A DNA stretch of 64,000 nt from Pseudomonadota bacterium (GCA_021827205.1 JAKAWV010000004.1:1-64000); one strand, 5' to 3'; positions 16,013 to 26,436 are shown, counted from the stretch's first letter. Notes: generated by a model not told the origin, from the letters alone. Numbers and translations: made by a program.

Positions 16013-17348
16013 GGGAATCCAGCGAGCGGCCGCGGCCGATGCCGTAATAGGCCAGGCCCGCGGCCTCGACCGCGACGGGGTCGTACAGATTGCGGCCGTC
16101 GAACAGCACCGGCGTGGACAGCGCCGCGCGAATGCGCGCGAGATCGGGGCTGCGAAACACCTTCCACTCAGTCACCAGCGCCAGCGCATCGGCGCCTTGC
16201 AGGGCTTCGTAGGGCTGCGCGCACAGCGCCAGATCCGCGCGCGCGCCATAGAGGCGCAGGGTTTCGCGATGCGCCTCCGGATCGCACGCGCGCACGCGCG
16301 CGCCGGCCGCCCACAGCGCCTCCATCAGCGTGCGGCTGGGTGCCTCGCGCATGTCGTCGGTGTCGGGCTTGAAGGCCAGCCCCCACAAGGCGATGGTCTT
16401 GCCGTGCAAATCGCCGCCAAAGTGGCGCTGGATCAGTGCGAACAGGCGCCGCTTCTGTGCTTGATTCACCGCTTCCACGGCTTGCAGCACGCGCGGCGTG
16501 TAATCGTGCGCCTCGGCGGTGTGCACCAGCGCCTGCACGTCCTTGGGAAAACACGAGCCGCCATAACCGGCGCCGGGATAAATGAAGTGGTAGCCGATGC
16601 GTGGATCGGCACCGATGCCCTGACGCACCAGTTCCACGTCGGCACCAACGCGCTCGGCGAGGTTGGCGATCTCGTTCATGAAGCTGATCTTGGTCGCCAG
16701 CATGGCGTTGGCGGCGTACTTGGTCAGCTCGGCCGAGCGCGTGTCCATGGCCACGATGCGCTCGTGGTTGCGGTTGAACGGCGCGTACAGGTGCTTGAGC
16801 AACGCCAATGCGCGCGCGCTGTCGCTGCCGATGATGATGCGGTCGGGGCGCATGCAGTCGTTGACCGCATCGCCTTCCTTGAGGAATTCGGGGTTGGAGA
16901 CGATATCGAACGGCACCTTCGCGCCGCGCGCGGCCAGTGCCTCGGCGATGCGTGCGCGCACACGCTCGGCGGTACCGACCGGCACCGTGGATTTGTTCAC
17001 CACCACGGCATAATCGTCGAGATGCCGGCCGATGCTCGCGGCCACGGCCAGCACGTGACGCAGATCGGCACTGCCGTCCTCATCCGGCGGCGTGCCAACG
17101 GCAATGAACAGTGCCTCGCCGTGCACGACGCCAGCGCCGGCATCGGTGGTGAAACCCAGCAGACCCGCGGCGTGGTTGCGCTGCACCATCGGCGCCAAAC
17201 CCGGCTCGAAGATCGGCAACACGCCCTGCTTCAGCGCGGCGATCTTGTCGGCGTCGATATCCACGCACAAAACATGATTACCCATCTCGGCCAGACAGGC
17301 GCCTGTGACCAGGCCAACATAGCCGGTGCCGAAAAGAGTGATGCGCAT
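16005..17348 (-). CDS. UDP-glucose 6-dehydrogenase
   Basis: A 447-residue NAD-dependent enzyme oxidising UDP-glucose to UDP-glucuronate for surface polysaccharides. The Rossmann start [16 protein letters not shown] is present, along with the Lys/Asn-bearing middle domain ([18 protein letters not shown]) and the catalytic cysteine C266 in [10 protein letters not shown]. The C-terminal UDP-binding domain carries [18 protein letters not shown]. The ATG at 17346-17348 is chosen at the dinucleotide-binding motif. It is followed by slyX with an 8-base overlap. Confidence 0.95.
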   Translation of the reverse strand: MRITLFGTGYVGLVTGACLAEMGNHVLCVDIDADKIAALKQGVLPIFEPGLAPMVQRNHAAGLLGFTTDAGAGVVHGEALFIAVGTPPDEDGSADLRHVLAVAASIGRHLDDYAVVVNKSTVPVGTAERVRARIAEALAARGAKVPFDIVSNPEFLKEGDAVNDCMRPDRIIIGSDSARALALLKHLYAPFNRNHERIVAMDTRSAELTKYAANAMLATKISFMNEIANLAERVGADVELVRQGIGADPRIGYHFIYPGAGYGGSCFPKDVQALVHTAEAHDYTPRVLQAVEAVNQAQKRRLFALIQRHFGGDLHGKTIALWGLAFKPDTDDMREAPSRTLMEALWAAGARVRACDPEAHRETLRLYGARADLALCAQPYEALQGADALALVTEWKVFRSPDLARIRAALSTPVLFDGRNLYDPVAVEAAGLAYYGIGRGRSLDSHA

Positions 17349-17426
17349 GTTCGGGCTCGCGGGAGGAAGCCGGGATTCTAGCCGCTGCGCATGGCGCGGC
17401 GTGTGGTAATGCACTGCAGGAAAAAC

Positions 17427-17453
17427 GACGGGGCGCGACTGGCGCGCCCCGTC
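17427..17453 (-). terminator. Rho-independent terminator after the FKBP gene
   Basis: A perfect 11-bp GC-rich stem (17427-17437 with 17443-17453) with a 5-base loop is followed on the minus strand by a run of U (AAAAA at 17421-17425 on the plus strand). It lies 24 bases past the FKBP stop. Confidence 0.85.
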
Positions 17454-17477
17454 ATCACAACGATGACAACAGCCGGA

Positions 17478-18224
17478 TTACTTGTTGCCACCCGGAGCCG
17501 CCGGTGCCTGATCGGCAGCCTGTGGCGGCATGATCTTCAGCGTTTCGATGTCGAAGATCAGCGTGGCGTTGGGCGGCATCGGGCCGGGCGGGTTGGCGCC
17601 ATAAGCCAGGTTGGCCGGTATGAACAGCTTGAAGTGGCTGCCCACCGGGAACATGGTCAGGCCTTCGCGAAAGCCCGGAATCACGTTGGCCAGCGGGATC
17701 GAGGCCGGACCGCCGTGATCGGCCGAAGCGTCGAACTTCTTCCCGTTGATGAAGGTGCCGGTGTAGTTGATCTGCACCGTGTCGCTGGCGGTGGGCTTGG
17801 GACCGGTGCCCATCTTGATCACTTCGTACTGCAAGCCGTCAGGCAAGGTCTTCACGCCGGGCGCGGTCTTGTTCTTGGCGAGGAACGCGGCACCCTGGAT
17901 TTCGTTGGTCTTGCTTTCCTGGGCACGCACGACCTCGGCCTTGGCCTGCAGCTTCTTCATGAAAGCCGCGCGCACGGTCTTGGCTTCAGCCTCGGTCATC
18001 GCCGGCTTCTGGCCGGAAAGCACGGTACGCAGAGCGTCTGCGACGATGGCTGGATCGAGTTCCTGACGCACCAGCGGCGGGATGCCACTGGCCAGATCCA
18101 TGCCGACGAGATAGCTGTTCTTGGCCTTCTCGGTGGTCAAGGCAGGAGCTGCGTGGGCCAGGCTGACACCCAGCGTAGCCGTCAGTGCCGCCGCGAGCAG
18201 CGCGGGGCGCAGAATCTTGGACAT
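17478..18224 (-). CDS. FKBP-type peptidyl-prolyl isomerase, exported (Mip/FkpA-like)
   Basis: A 248-residue periplasmic prolyl isomerase. A signal peptide (about 1-25, SLAHA-AP) is followed by the FKBP-N dimerisation domain, helical and charged (about 28-125), and the FKBP-C catalytic domain (about 135-235: VQINYTGTFINGKKFDAS; IPGFREGLTMFPVGSHFKL; LAYG; LIFDIETLKI). The C-terminal tail is Ala/Pro/Gly-rich. It assists folding of exported proteins. The ATG at 18222-18224 begins the signal peptide. It is a single-gene unit with its own terminator. Confidence 0.94.
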   Translation of the reverse strand: MSKILRPALLAAALTATLGVSLAHAAPALTTEKAKNSYLVGMDLASGIPPLVRQELDPAIVADALRTVLSGQKPAMTEAEAKTVRAAFMKKLQAKAEVVRAQESKTNEIQGAAFLAKNKTAPGVKTLPDGLQYEVIKMGTGPKPTASDTVQINYTGTFINGKKFDASADHGGPASIPLANVIPGFREGLTMFPVGSHFKLFIPANLAYGANPPGPMPPNATLIFDIETLKIMPPQAADQAPAAPGGNK

Positions 18225-18476
18225 TCGGATTTCCTCGGTGGATGGCAAGACCTCAGGCCGCTGTGGCACCGAGGCGAGCGCACATTGTGAGGCTACCGCA
18301 AGTCCTTGGCAAACTGTGTCCAGGGCATGTGCAAGCATTGGTGCAGCCGCGATTCATGCGCTGCGGCTGCTCGTTGCCGAAAGCAACCCGCTGTGCGGGT
18401 ACGCAGCGCGGCAGAATTCCCGGCCACATCGTCGGTGCACGCGCGCAGCGCGCCGCATGATTCAATGCGAAAATTG

Positions 18477-18505
18477 TTGACGCCTCGCGATGGCCTCCGT
18501 ACCAT
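18477..18505 (+). promoter_or_regulatory. Promoter of the tRNA cluster
   Basis: TTGACG (18477-18482) and TACCAT (18500-18505) are separated by 17 bases. The expected start site, about 18512, is just before the tRNA-Ala gene. Confidence 0.65.
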
Positions 18506-18520
18506 TTCAGGTTCCAGTGC

Positions 18521-18596
<76 letters not shown>

Positions 18597-18604
18597 ACTC
18601 CGCT

Positions 18605-18680
18605 GTCCCCATCGTCTAGAGGCCTAGGACATCACCCTTTCACGGTGGCGACCGGGGTTCGAATCCCCGTGGGGACGCCA
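18605..18680 (+). tRNA. tRNA-Glu (anticodon TTC)
   Basis: A 76-base cloverleaf beginning GTCCCC. The anticodon loop CTTTCAC gives TTC, the T arm CCGGGGTTCGAATCCCCG is typical, and CCA is encoded. It lies 8 bases after tRNA-Ala. Confidence 0.95.
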
Positions 18681-18743
18681 ATTCGGTAATGATGTGGCGG
18701 TACTGGTTGTTGTGCTTTGTGTTAGTCGCGTTGGCTGTTTCGC

Positions 18744-18820
18744 GGAGCGGTAGTTCAGCTGGTTAGAATGCTGGCCTGTCACGCCGGAGGTCGCGGGTTC
18801 GAGTCCCGTCCGCTCCGCCA
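18744..18820 (+). tRNA. tRNA-Asp (anticodon GTC)
   Basis: A 77-base cloverleaf closely matching the common bacterial tRNA-Asp. The acceptor GGAGCGG pairs with CCGCTCC, the anticodon loop CTGTCAC gives GTC, and CCA is encoded. Last gene of the cluster. Confidence 0.95.
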
Positions 18821-18855
18821 TTTCAACTCACTGGAACATCCCGGAAATACCCTGA

Positions 18856-18879
18856 AGCCCGCATTCCAGCGGGCTTTTT
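18856..18879 (+). terminator. Rho-independent terminator of the tRNA cluster
   Basis: AGCCCGC (18856-18862) pairs with GCGGGCT (18869-18875) over a 6-base loop and runs into TTTTT. Confidence 0.85.
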
Positions 18880-18980
18880 CATGGCACAACGTCCCCGGGA
18901 GCCTTAGCACCTATCCCGACGTGTCGCTGAAGCAGGCGCGCGAACGTTGCGACGCTGCGCAATGCGTAGCTCATGTCAAA

Positions 18981-18998
18981 ACCCGGAGCGATCCGGGT
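18981..18998 (-). terminator. Hairpin terminator after the DUF1249 gene
   Basis: ACCCGGA (18981-18987) pairs with TCCGGGT (18992-18998) over a GCGA loop. AAAA lies on the left, which is a U run for minus-strand transcripts. It lies 20 bases past the DUF1249 stop. Confidence 0.65.
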
Positions 18999-19018
18999 CT
19001 TTGCGTTTCGGCTTGAGC

Positions 19019-19507
19019 TCAGGCCGGCAGCGGCTCGTCGTGGTGCGCGGATACTGCGACCAATGTATGCGGCGCATGACCGTGTGCGTCGAGAAACTCC
19101 AGCCAGCGGCTGAGGAAACTCGCCATGCGCAGGCGATGCCGCAAGATCAGCGGCGGCGGCGCGCGCAGATCCAGCACGTCCCAACGCCCACGGCCCGGAT
19201 GACAGTGCAACGCCTCGGCCAGGCGCGCATCGGTGTACATGCGAATCTGCGCCTCGGGTGCGCGGCGTCCGGTATCCGGATCATGGAACGCGTAGGTGAG
19301 CTCCAGCTCCAGCGTGTAGGCGTGGCGCTCGCGCAGTTCGAGATGCACATTCATTTCGTCGCCGACATCCGACACGTACGCGCCCGGCGCGCGCGCGCGC
19401 AACGCGAACAAGCGTTCGAGCCGATGAAAGCTCTCGGCCTGCAGGCCCATCAGCAAACTGAAGCGGCCCGGCAGCAGAGCGGAAATTTCGCGCGCGCTGA
19501 GGTACAT
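19019..19507 (-). CDS. DUF1249 (YqiB-like) protein
   Basis: A 162-residue cytoplasmic protein with DUF1249 features: the segment around LMGLQAESFHRLERLF, the conserved LELELTYAF with following HDPDTG, and QIRMYTDARLAEAL. Function unknown; in E. coli the homologue yqiB neighbours nudF and cpdA, which are not seen here. It stands alone and ends at the hairpin at 18981-18998. Confidence 0.85.
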   Translation of the reverse strand: MYLSAREISALLPGRFSLLMGLQAESFHRLERLFALRARAPGAYVSDVGDEMNVHLELRERHAYTLELELTYAFHDPDTGRRAPEAQIRMYTDARLAEALHCHPGRGRWDVLDLRAPPPLILRHRLRMASFLSRWLEFLDAHGHAPHTLVAVSAHHDEPLPA

Positions 19508-19566
19508 GGAGCGAGCTTAGCATCGTGCCCGCAGGCTTCCGTTGCAGCAGCGGAAAGCGCGCGCAT

Positions 19567-20382
19567 TCACAGCAGATGTCGCTCGATACCCAGTTGCGCG
19601 AGGATCTTGCTGCCGATTTCCTCGATCGAGGTGTGCGTGCTGTTGAGCACCGCGATGCCTTCGCGGCGGAACAGGTTGTCGGCCTGCGCCAGCTCCCAGC
19701 GGCATTGTTCGGGCGAGGCGTAGCGGCTGTCGGGACGGCGTTCGGAGCGAATCTGCGCCAGGCGCTCCGCGGTGATGGTCAGGCCGAACAGGCGTTGGCG
19801 CTGGCCTTGCAACCGTTTCGGCAACTCGGCCAACTCCAGATCCTCGGGCGTCAGCGGATAGTTGGCCGCGCGCAGGCCGAAATGCAGCGCCATGTACAGG
19901 CAAGTGGGCGTCTTGCCCGAGCGCGACACGCCGATCAGGATCAGGTCGGCATCCTTGTAGCTCGGATCGAGCCCGTCGTCGTGCGCCAGCGCGTAGTTGG
20001 TGGCATCGATGCGCGCCTCGTACTTGGCGGCGTCGAAGAGCCCATGGGCGCGGTTGACCAGCTTGTGGCGGCGCACGCCCAGCTCGTGCTCGAGCGGACC
20101 GATGAAGGGCGCGAACACATCCAGCATCAGCGCGCCACTGCCGCCAAGAATCTCGCTGAGCGCGGCATCGACCGCGGTGTTGACCACGATCGGGCGCAGG
20201 CCGGTGCGCGCCCACGCCGACTTGATGCGCGTGACCGCCGCATGCGCCTTGTCGACATCGTTGACGAAGGGCATGCGGTGGGTGTCGAAATCCACGCCCT
20301 CGAACTGGGTGAGAATGCTGTGGCCGATGGTCTCGGCGGTGATGCCGGTCGAATCGGAGACGAAAAACACCGTGCGCTGCAT
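19567..20382 (-). CDS. ppsR: PEP synthase regulatory protein (kinase/pyrophosphorylase)
   Basis: A 271-residue PSRP/DUF299 protein. It uses ADP to phosphorylate, and Pi to dephosphorylate, PEP synthase, switching it off and on. Family start FFVSDSTGITAETIG, P-loop GVSRSGKTPT at residues 151-160, and C-terminal STHTSIEEIGSKIL are present. It is transcribed divergently from its target ppsA, with 197 bases between them that must hold both promoters. Confidence 0.95.
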   Translation of the reverse strand: MQRTVFFVSDSTGITAETIGHSILTQFEGVDFDTHRMPFVNDVDKAHAAVTRIKSAWARTGLRPIVVNTAVDAALSEILGGSGALMLDVFAPFIGPLEHELGVRRHKLVNRAHGLFDAAKYEARIDATNYALAHDDGLDPSYKDADLILIGVSRSGKTPTCLYMALHFGLRAANYPLTPEDLELAELPKRLQGQRQRLFGLTITAERLAQIRSERRPDSRYASPEQCRWELAQADNLFRREGIAVLNSTHTSIEEIGSKILAQLGIERHLL

Positions 20383-20579
20383 GGTTTCCTGCCTGCGAAT
20401 GAACGGTCAGCAGTGTAGCCAGCCCCATGCCGCGACATCGGCTGTGCCGGCCGGATAAGCGCGCAACCTCACCGTAATCGTTTCCATGCAGGCTGCGCGA
20501 GCGCTGAAACAACTCAAACGGTTGTTTCAAAACCGGGGCAGGTCGAAAATAGCACGCTGACCTTGGTGGAGCTGCACCC

Positions 20580-22943
20580 TTGAACGCACCCGTACTGTGG
20601 CTGCACGAGATCGGCATGGCTGACCACGATCAGGTCGGCGGCAAGAATTCGTCGTTGGGCGAAATGATCCGCGAACTGTCCGCGGCGCACGTTTCTGTGC
20701 CAGGGGGCTACGCCACCAGCGCTGCCGCGTTCGCGCAGTACTTGGCGCAGGATGCGCTCGACCAGCGCATCGCCGCACGCTTGCATAGTTTGAATGTCGA
20801 GGACAGCCAGTCATTGGCCGCGGCCGGCGCCGAGATTCGCACCTGGATCATGGCCACGCCGCTGACCGCCACGCTGGAAAGCGCGATCCGCGATGCCTAC
20901 TGCAAGCTCTCGCTCGACAACGGACAACAGGCCGCCGCGGTGGCAGTGCGATCCTCGGCTACCGCCGAGGATCTGCCGGACGCATCGTTCGCTGGCCAGC
21001 AGGAAACCTTTCTCAACGTGGTCGGCGAAGACACTGTGGTCGAGAAGGTCCACGAGGTGTTCGCCTCGCTGTTCAACGACCGCGCGATTTCCTACCGCAC
21101 GCATCACGGCTTCGATCACAACAAGGTGCACCTGTCGGCCGGCGTGCAGTTGATGGTGCGTTCGGACCTGGCCACCTCGGGGGTGATGTTTACCCTCGAT
21201 ACCGAATCCGGGTTTCGCGATGTGGTGCTGATCACCGCCAGCTACGGTCTCGGCGAGATGGTGGTGCAAGGCGCGGTCAATCCGGACGAGTACTACCTGT
21301 ACAAACCCAACCTGCGCGCCGGCCGCCCAGCCCTGCTGCGCCGCCAGTTGGGCAGCAAGCAGCAGCGCATGGTGTTCTCGTCCACGCCCGGCGAGCGCGT
21401 GCGCATCGAGGAAACGCCCGCGGCCGAACGCCAGCGTTTCTGCCTGAACCGCGAGGATCTGGCCGAACTGGGCCGCCTGGCGCTGGCCATCGAGACGCAC
21501 TATGGACACCCGATGGACATCGAGTGGGGCAAGGACGGCCATACCGGCCGCATTTACATCCTGCAGGCGCGCCCGGAAACCGTGCGCTCGCGCAGCACCA
21601 AGATCGAGCGCTTTCATCTGGGCCAGCGCGGCGCGGTGCTGGTCGAGGGCCGCGCCATCGGCCACAAGATCGGCGCTGGCACCGCGCGCATCATCGCCTC
21701 GGTGGCCGACATTCACAAAGTGCAGCCCGGCGACGTGCTGGTCACCGACATGACCGACCCCGACTGGGAGCCGATCATGAAAAAAGCCGCGGCCATCGTC
21801 ACCAACCGCGGCGGCCGCACCTGCCACGCCGCGATCATCGCGCGCGAGTTGGGTATCCCCGCCGTGGTCGGCTGCGGCGATGCCACGCGCCGCGTGCGGG
21901 ACGGCAGCGCGACAACCGTATCCTGCGCCGAGGGCGACACCGGCTTCATCTACGCTGGCCTGCTGCCGTTCGAGCGCAACGAAGTGGACCTCGGCGCGAT
22001 GCCGCCGGCGCCGCTGAAGATCATGATGAACGTGGCCAGCCCCGAACGCGCCTTCGACTTCGCCATGCTGCCGCACGCCGGCGTAGGCCTGGCACGGCTG
22101 GAGATGATCATCGCCAGTCACATCGGCGTGCACCCCAAGGCATTGCTGGAATACGCGCAGCAGGACGCCGCGACGCGCGCGCGCATCGATGCGCGCATGG
22201 CCGGCTACGCCAGCCCGGTGGATTTCTACATCGAGCGCCTGGCCGAGGGTATCGCCACCATCACGGCGGCGTTCGCGCCCTATCCAGTGATCGTGCGTCT
22301 GAGCGATTTCAAGTCCAACGAATACGCCAACCTGATCGGCGGCAGCGCCTACGAGCCGCACGAGGAAAACCCGATGATCGGCTTCCGCGGCGCCAGCCGC
22401 TACGTCGATCCGAGCTTCCGCGCGTCGTTTGCGCTGGAATGCCGCGCCATGTGCAGGGTGCGCGAGGACATGGGATTGCAGAATGCCTGGGTGATGATCC
22501 CGTTCGTGCGCACGCTCGAGGAAGGCCGCAAGGTGATCGAGGTGCTGGCCGAGAACGGCTTGGAGCGCGGCAAGCACGGGCTGAAGATCATCATGATGTG
22601 CGAACTGCCCTCGAACGCGCTGCTCGCCGACGAGTTCCTGGAGATCTTCGATGGCTTCTCGATCGGCTCCAACGACCTCACCCAGCTCACGCTGGGGCTG
22701 GATCGCGACTCGGCCGTCGTTGCCCACCTGTTCGACGAGCGCAATGCGGCGGTGAAAAAGCTGCTGGCGATGGCGATCAGCGCCGCGCGCGCCAAGGGCA
22801 AGTACGTCGGCATCTGCGGCCAGGGGCCGTCCGATCACCCCGACCTGGCCGACTGGCTGATGGATCAGGGCATCGAGTCGATGTCGCTGAACCCGGACAC
22901 CGTGGTCGACACCTGGCTGCGGCTGGCCAAGCGCAAGCGCTGA
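20580..22943 (+). CDS. ppsA: Phosphoenolpyruvate synthase
   Basis: A 787-residue enzyme converting pyruvate and ATP to PEP, AMP and Pi in gluconeogenesis. The N-terminal ATP-grasp domain ([31 protein letters not shown]) is followed by the phosphohistidine domain with catalytic His in [20 protein letters not shown] (about residue 415) and the C-terminal TIM barrel ([17 protein letters not shown]). The start is a TTG at 20580-20582 with a good RBS (GGTGGAG). Homology begins before the first internal ATG (20616), so the TTG start is preferred. Regulated by the adjacent ppsR product. Confidence 0.96.
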   Translation: MNAPVLWLHEIGMADHDQVGGKNSSLGEMIRELSAAHVSVPGGYATSAAAFAQYLAQDALDQRIAARLHSLNVEDSQSLAAAGAEIRTWIMATPLTATLESAIRDAYCKLSLDNGQQAAAVAVRSSATAEDLPDASFAGQQETFLNVVGEDTVVEKVHEVFASLFNDRAISYRTHHGFDHNKVHLSAGVQLMVRSDLATSGVMFTLDTESGFRDVVLITASYGLGEMVVQGAVNPDEYYLYKPNLRAGRPALLRRQLGSKQQRMVFSSTPGERVRIEETPAAERQRFCLNREDLAELGRLALAIETHYGHPMDIEWGKDGHTGRIYILQARPETVRSRSTKIERFHLGQRGAVLVEGRAIGHKIGAGTARIIASVADIHKVQPGDVLVTDMTDPDWEPIMKKAAAIVTNRGGRTCHAAIIARELGIPAVVGCGDATRRVRDGSATTVSCAEGDTGFIYAGLLPFERNEVDLGAMPPAPLKIMMNVASPERAFDFAMLPHAGVGLARLEMIIASHIGVHPKALLEYAQQDAATRARIDARMAGYASPVDFYIERLAEGIATITAAFAPYPVIVRLSDFKSNEYANLIGGSAYEPHEENPMIGFRGASRYVDPSFRASFALECRAMCRVREDMGLQNAWVMIPFVRTLEEGRKVIEVLAENGLERGKHGLKIIMMCELPSNALLADEFLEIFDGFSIGSNDLTQLTLGLDRDSAVVAHLFDERNAAVKKLLAMAISAARAKGKYVGICGQGPSDHPDLADWLMDQGIESMSLNPDTVVDTWLRLAKRKR

Positions 22944-22950
22944 GCGCATG

Positions 22951-22972
22951 CACGCCCGGAATCCCGGGCGTG
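22951..22972. terminator. Hairpin between convergent genes
   Basis: A 9-bp perfect stem, CACGCCCGG (22951-22959) with CCGGGCGTG (22964-22972), lies between the ppsA stop and the convergent methyltransferase stop. It lacks a clear T-run, so termination is probable rather than certain. Confidence 0.5.
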
Positions 22973-22977
22973 GCGCG

Positions 22978-23610
22978 TCAGACGCCGGGCGCGCGCGCGA
23001 CGTCCACGCTGTAGACGTACACCGTGGCCGGCGGCATGTTGCGCCAGGCCAGACCGGCGCGGCGCGCGCGCAATCCCAGCCGCGCCGCCAACACGCGCGG
23101 TACCGGGCTGAGCGGACCATAGGTGAACTGGATCAGGCGCCCCCGTGCGCCGAGCAGACGGCTGCTGGCTTCGATCACCTGCGTCACTGCCAGACGTGGC
23201 ATCGACAGCAGGCCCAATCCGCTGACGATGGCATCGACCGATCCGGGCGCGATGCCGCAGCGCGCGGCCAGATCCAGCACGCAGCAGGCATCCGCGCACT
23301 CGACGCGCACCTGTGGAAAACGTTGCCGCAGGATGCCGTGCAAGCTGCGATTCAACTCGACCACGAGCAGGCGTTCGGGCATCACGCCCGCGGCCAGCAG
23401 CGCCTCGGTGAACACGCCGGTGCCGGCACCCAATTCGATGATCGGGCCACTGCCCTGCGGCACCTGCGCCACCATCAGCCGCGCCAGTTGCGGGCCAGAG
23501 GGCGACATCGCCGCGGTGCGCAACGGATCACTCAGCCATGCGCGCATGAATGCGCGCCAGTGCGCGGCGGAAATGGATTTGCTCGCAGGTGCGACAGGGG
23601 ATGGTGGCAT
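22978..23610 (-). CDS. SAM-dependent methyltransferase, phospholipid N-methyltransferase-like
   Basis: A 210-residue class-I methyltransferase. SAM motif I is IIELGAGTGVFTEALLAAG, the acidic post-I segment is LLVVELNRSLHGIL, and DAIVSGLGLLSMP matches PmtA-type phosphatidylethanolamine N-methyltransferases. The membrane-lipid substrate is inferred from this similarity; another small lipid or quinone substrate is possible. The ATG at 23608-23610 is chosen near the family start; the frame continues upstream without conserved features. Confidence 0.75.
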   Translation of the reverse strand: MPPSPVAPASKSISAAHWRAFMRAWLSDPLRTAAMSPSGPQLARLMVAQVPQGSGPIIELGAGTGVFTEALLAAGVMPERLLVVELNRSLHGILRQRFPQVRVECADACCVLDLAARCGIAPGSVDAIVSGLGLLSMPRLAVTQVIEASSRLLGARGRLIQFTYGPLSPVPRVLAARLGLRARRAGLAWRNMPPATVYVYSVDVARAPGV

Positions 23611-23812
23611 TAGGAATTTTTCCCGGTTGGGCACGGCTGCTTCACGCCCTATCCTGCCTGCATTGTGTTCCGAAGGCGAGTCACATTCGTTTACAAATGA
23701 ATGTCTTGAATCGACAACTTGCTGGCCTGCACAAGGCGCACGATGCAGTACTGCTGCGCGGGGAGCGCGGCGCAAAATCCGCGCATGCCGCGATCACCAG
23801 GGGACACGCATC

Positions 23813-24247
23813 ATGAAGCACACGCGCACCGTCTGTCTGGGCTTACTGCTCGCGCTGGTCGGCGCGGGCACCGCCTTCGCCGCGCGCGCGCAGGGCGCAC
23901 CCACAGCAGCATCGTCCGGCATCGCGGCCACGCCGCCGGCGATCATTAAGCCGCTCGCGAAATGCCTCGACCCGACCACGATCCAGCGCTGGGACAAGCT
24001 CGGCCCACACCGCGTGGCAGTGACGACTCGCGATGACGATCATTTCGCGCTTGAGTTCGCATCCGATTGCAGCGCCGATCGCAACAAGCCCAGTGCCTGG
24101 CAAATGTCCACGCAGGCGCCCGCGCGCCTGTGCGGCTATCCGGAAGAAACCGCGATCAGCAGCACCGGCAACATGTGCGCGATCGCCAGCATCAGACGCC
24201 TCGACAAAACGCAGTTCGAGGCCTTCGTCAAAGCCAGCGGCGGCTGA
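23813..24247 (+). CDS. Exported protein, DUF6491-like
   Basis: A 144-residue exported protein with a signal peptide (about 1-26, AFAARAQG) and a mature domain with four cysteines (AKCLDP; SDCSAD; RLCGYP; NMCAIA) that could form two disulfides. The ending IRRLDKTQFEAF resembles proteins annotated DUF6491, and the mature part reads like a small beta domain. Function unknown. It is divergent from the methyltransferase gene and convergent with NDH-2 (15 bases apart). Confidence 0.6.
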   Translation: MKHTRTVCLGLLLALVGAGTAFAARAQGAPTAASSGIAATPPAIIKPLAKCLDPTTIQRWDKLGPHRVAVTTRDDDHFALEFASDCSADRNKPSAWQMSTQAPARLCGYPEETAISSTGNMCAIASIRRLDKTQFEAFVKASGG

Positions 24248-24261
24248 GTACCACAGCGCGG

Positions 24262-25575
24262 TCAGTGCAGCTTGATCTCGGGATCCACCGTGCGCCGCAA
24301 TCGGTTGGCCAGGCCCAGCAGCAACGTATGCCACCAGCCGTACAAGGCTGCCTGATGCAGCTTGTACAGCGAGACGTACATCAAGCGCGCCACGAAGCCT
24401 GAAATCCAGATGTTGCCGGTGATCGCACCCATGAGATTACCCACCGTGCTGTAGTGGCCCAGCGCCACCAGCGAGCCATAGTCGCGGTAGTGGTACTCGC
24501 CGAGGTTGTTGTTGTCATGCAGTCGCCGCCGCACCGCGCGCGTGACGAAATTGGCCTGCTGATGCGCCGCCTGCGCGCGCGGCGGCACGCCTCGTCCCTG
24601 CGCATCGGGCGGAAACGCGGCGCAATCGCCGAGCGCGAAAATATGATCGTCGCGCGTCGTCAGCAGATTGCGCCGCACGACGAGCTGGCGGATGCGGTTG
24701 AGTTCCAGGCCATCGCTGTGCAGCAGGCATTCCGGGCCGCGAATGCCGGCTGCCCACACCTTGATCTCGGCCTCGACGCGGCTGCCATCAGCCAGCAGCA
24801 GGGCATCGGCATCGACGCCAATCACGCGCTGCTCGACAAGTACGCTAATGCCGATGCGCTCAAGCTCGCGCGTGACGCTGGCGCTCATGCGCGGCGGCAG
24901 TCCCGGCAGGATGCGCGGCCCGGATTCGAGCACGCTAATGCGGATGCGCCGCTCGGGTTGCAGGGCCTCCAGTCCGTATTGAGCCAGCACACGGCTGACG
25001 CGGTGTAGCTGCGCCGCCAACTCCACGCCAGTGGCACCGCCACCGACGATGGCGACACGGAACTCGGCCGCCGGATCGGTCACGGTGCGGCCGGCAAAAC
25101 GCAGCAACGCATCCAGCAGGCGGCGCTGAAAGCGCTTGGCCTCGTGCAAGGTATCCAGAAACCAGCAATGTTCGGCGACGCCGGGCACACCAAAATCGTT
25201 GGCCACGCTGCCCACCGCCAGCACCAGCGTGTCGTAAGCCACGCTGCGCCGCGCTAGGATTTCGTTGCCTTCGCGGTCGATCACCGGAGCCAGCCATACC
25301 TGGTGCTGGCTGCGGTCGATGCGCTCCATCGTGCCCAGGCGAAAATCGATGCCGTGGCGCGTGGCATGCACCATGTATTCGAGCGCGTGCTCGGCCGGGT
25401 CGAAACTGCCTGCGGCAACCTCGTGCAGCAGCGGCTTCCACAAGTGCGTGCGCCGCGCGTCGACCAAGGTCACTTGCAGGCGCTTGCGCAGACGCCGCGA
25501 GGACAGGCGGCTGGCCAGTTCCAGCCCGCCCGCGCCGCCGCCGACGATGACCAGACGATGCCGCTCGGTCGTCAT
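24262..25575 (-). CDS. ndh: Type II NADH dehydrogenase (NDH-2)
   Basis: A 437-residue membrane-associated flavoprotein that oxidises NADH and reduces quinone without proton pumping. The FAD motif VIVGGGAGGLELA, the NADH motif VAIVGGGATGVELAA and the second FAD motif IFALGDCA are visible. The C-terminal amphipathic membrane-anchoring region (LHQAALYGWWHTLLLGLANR) is typical of the family. Single gene, divergent from the pxp operon with 156 bases between. Confidence 0.92.
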   Translation of the reverse strand: MTTERHRLVIVGGGAGGLELASRLSSRRLRKRLQVTLVDARRTHLWKPLLHEVAAGSFDPAEHALEYMVHATRHGIDFRLGTMERIDRSQHQVWLAPVIDREGNEILARRSVAYDTLVLAVGSVANDFGVPGVAEHCWFLDTLHEAKRFQRRLLDALLRFAGRTVTDPAAEFRVAIVGGGATGVELAAQLHRVSRVLAQYGLEALQPERRIRISVLESGPRILPGLPPRMSASVTRELERIGISVLVEQRVIGVDADALLLADGSRVEAEIKVWAAGIRGPECLLHSDGLELNRIRQLVVRRNLLTTRDDHIFALGDCAAFPPDAQGRGVPPRAQAAHQQANFVTRAVRRRLHDNNNLGEYHYRDYGSLVALGHYSTVGNLMGAITGNIWISGFVARLMYVSLYKLHQAALYGWWHTLLLGLANRLRRTVDPEIKLH

Positions 25576-25731
25576 GTGTCCCTCGAAGCGCCGACCCGAT
25601 GCCTGCGCGATGTCTGCATGCTAACCAATGCCGCGCGTCACGCGAGCGCCGGGACAATCCGACGCAGTGGTCGGCCAACCTGCGCGGGCGCAGCGCTTGC
25701 GGCTTCGACAGCGCTGCGGCAGTCTCGACGC

Positions 25732-26436
25732 ATGCCGCAATGGGAAGCCTTGGGCGAAAGCGCCGTGCTGCTGCGCTGGGGCCACACGCTCGACGCGCCG
25801 ATCAACGCCGCGGTGCATGCTGCGGCGGCCGCACTGCGCCGCGCATGCCTGCCCGGCATCGAGGACATCGCCCCGGCCTATGCCAGCTTGCTGCTGCGTT
25901 TTGATCTCGATGCGTGGAGCGCGGGCGGCACACGCGATGCACTCGGCGCACTGCACAATGCCATCGAACCCCTGCTTGTCGCGCAGCCAGATGGCAACAC
26001 CATGTCACCTCGCGAGCTGCGCGTGCCGGTCTGCTACGGCGGCGCGCACGGCCCCGATCTTGCCATCGTCGCGCGTCATGCCGGGCTCAGCGAGCACGCG
26101 CTGATCGCGCGCCACTGCGCGCCGCTGTACCGGGTGGCCATGCTGGGCTTCGCGCCGGGCTTTCCGTATCTGCTCGGGCTCGATGCAACGCTGCACATGC
26201 CGCGCCGCGCGCAGCCGCGCGTCACCGTGCCCGCTGGCAGCGTGGCCATCGGCGGCGCGCAGACCGGCATTTATCCGAATGCGCTGCCCGGTGGCTGGCA
26301 TCTGCTCGGGCGCACGCCGTGGCGATTGTTCGATGCCGCGCGCGAACCCGCGTGCCTGCTGCAGCCGGGCGATGGCGTGCGCTTCGTGGCCGTCACCGCG
26401 GATGAATTCGCGGCGCAGGAGCGTGCCGACCCATGA
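25732..26436 (+). CDS. pxpB: 5-oxoprolinase subunit PxpB
   Basis: A 234-residue KipI/PxpB protein with the hallmark segments VPVCYGGAHGPDLA, LGFAPGFPYLLGLD and VPAGSVAIGGAQTGIYP. With PxpC and PxpA it forms the prokaryotic ATP-dependent 5-oxoprolinase that opens pyroglutamate to glutamate. First gene of a six-gene operon; its stop overlaps the pxpC start (ATGA). The open frame extends upstream to 25303, but similarity begins at this ATG. Confidence 0.93.
   Translation: MPQWEALGESAVLLRWGHTLDAPINAAVHAAAAALRRACLPGIEDIAPAYASLLLRFDLDAWSAGGTRDALGALHNAIEPLLVAQPDGNTMSPRELRVPVCYGGAHGPDLAIVARHAGLSEHALIARHCAPLYRVAMLGFAPGFPYLLGLDATLHMPRRAQPRVTVPAGSVAIGGAQTGIYPNALPGGWHLLGRTPWRLFDAAREPACLLQPGDGVRFVAVTADEFAAQERADP

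Noticed and set aside
20811-23120. 769-residue minus-strand open frame
   Set aside because: Lies wholly opposite ppsA, whose family motifs are unmistakable; a GC-skew artefact.
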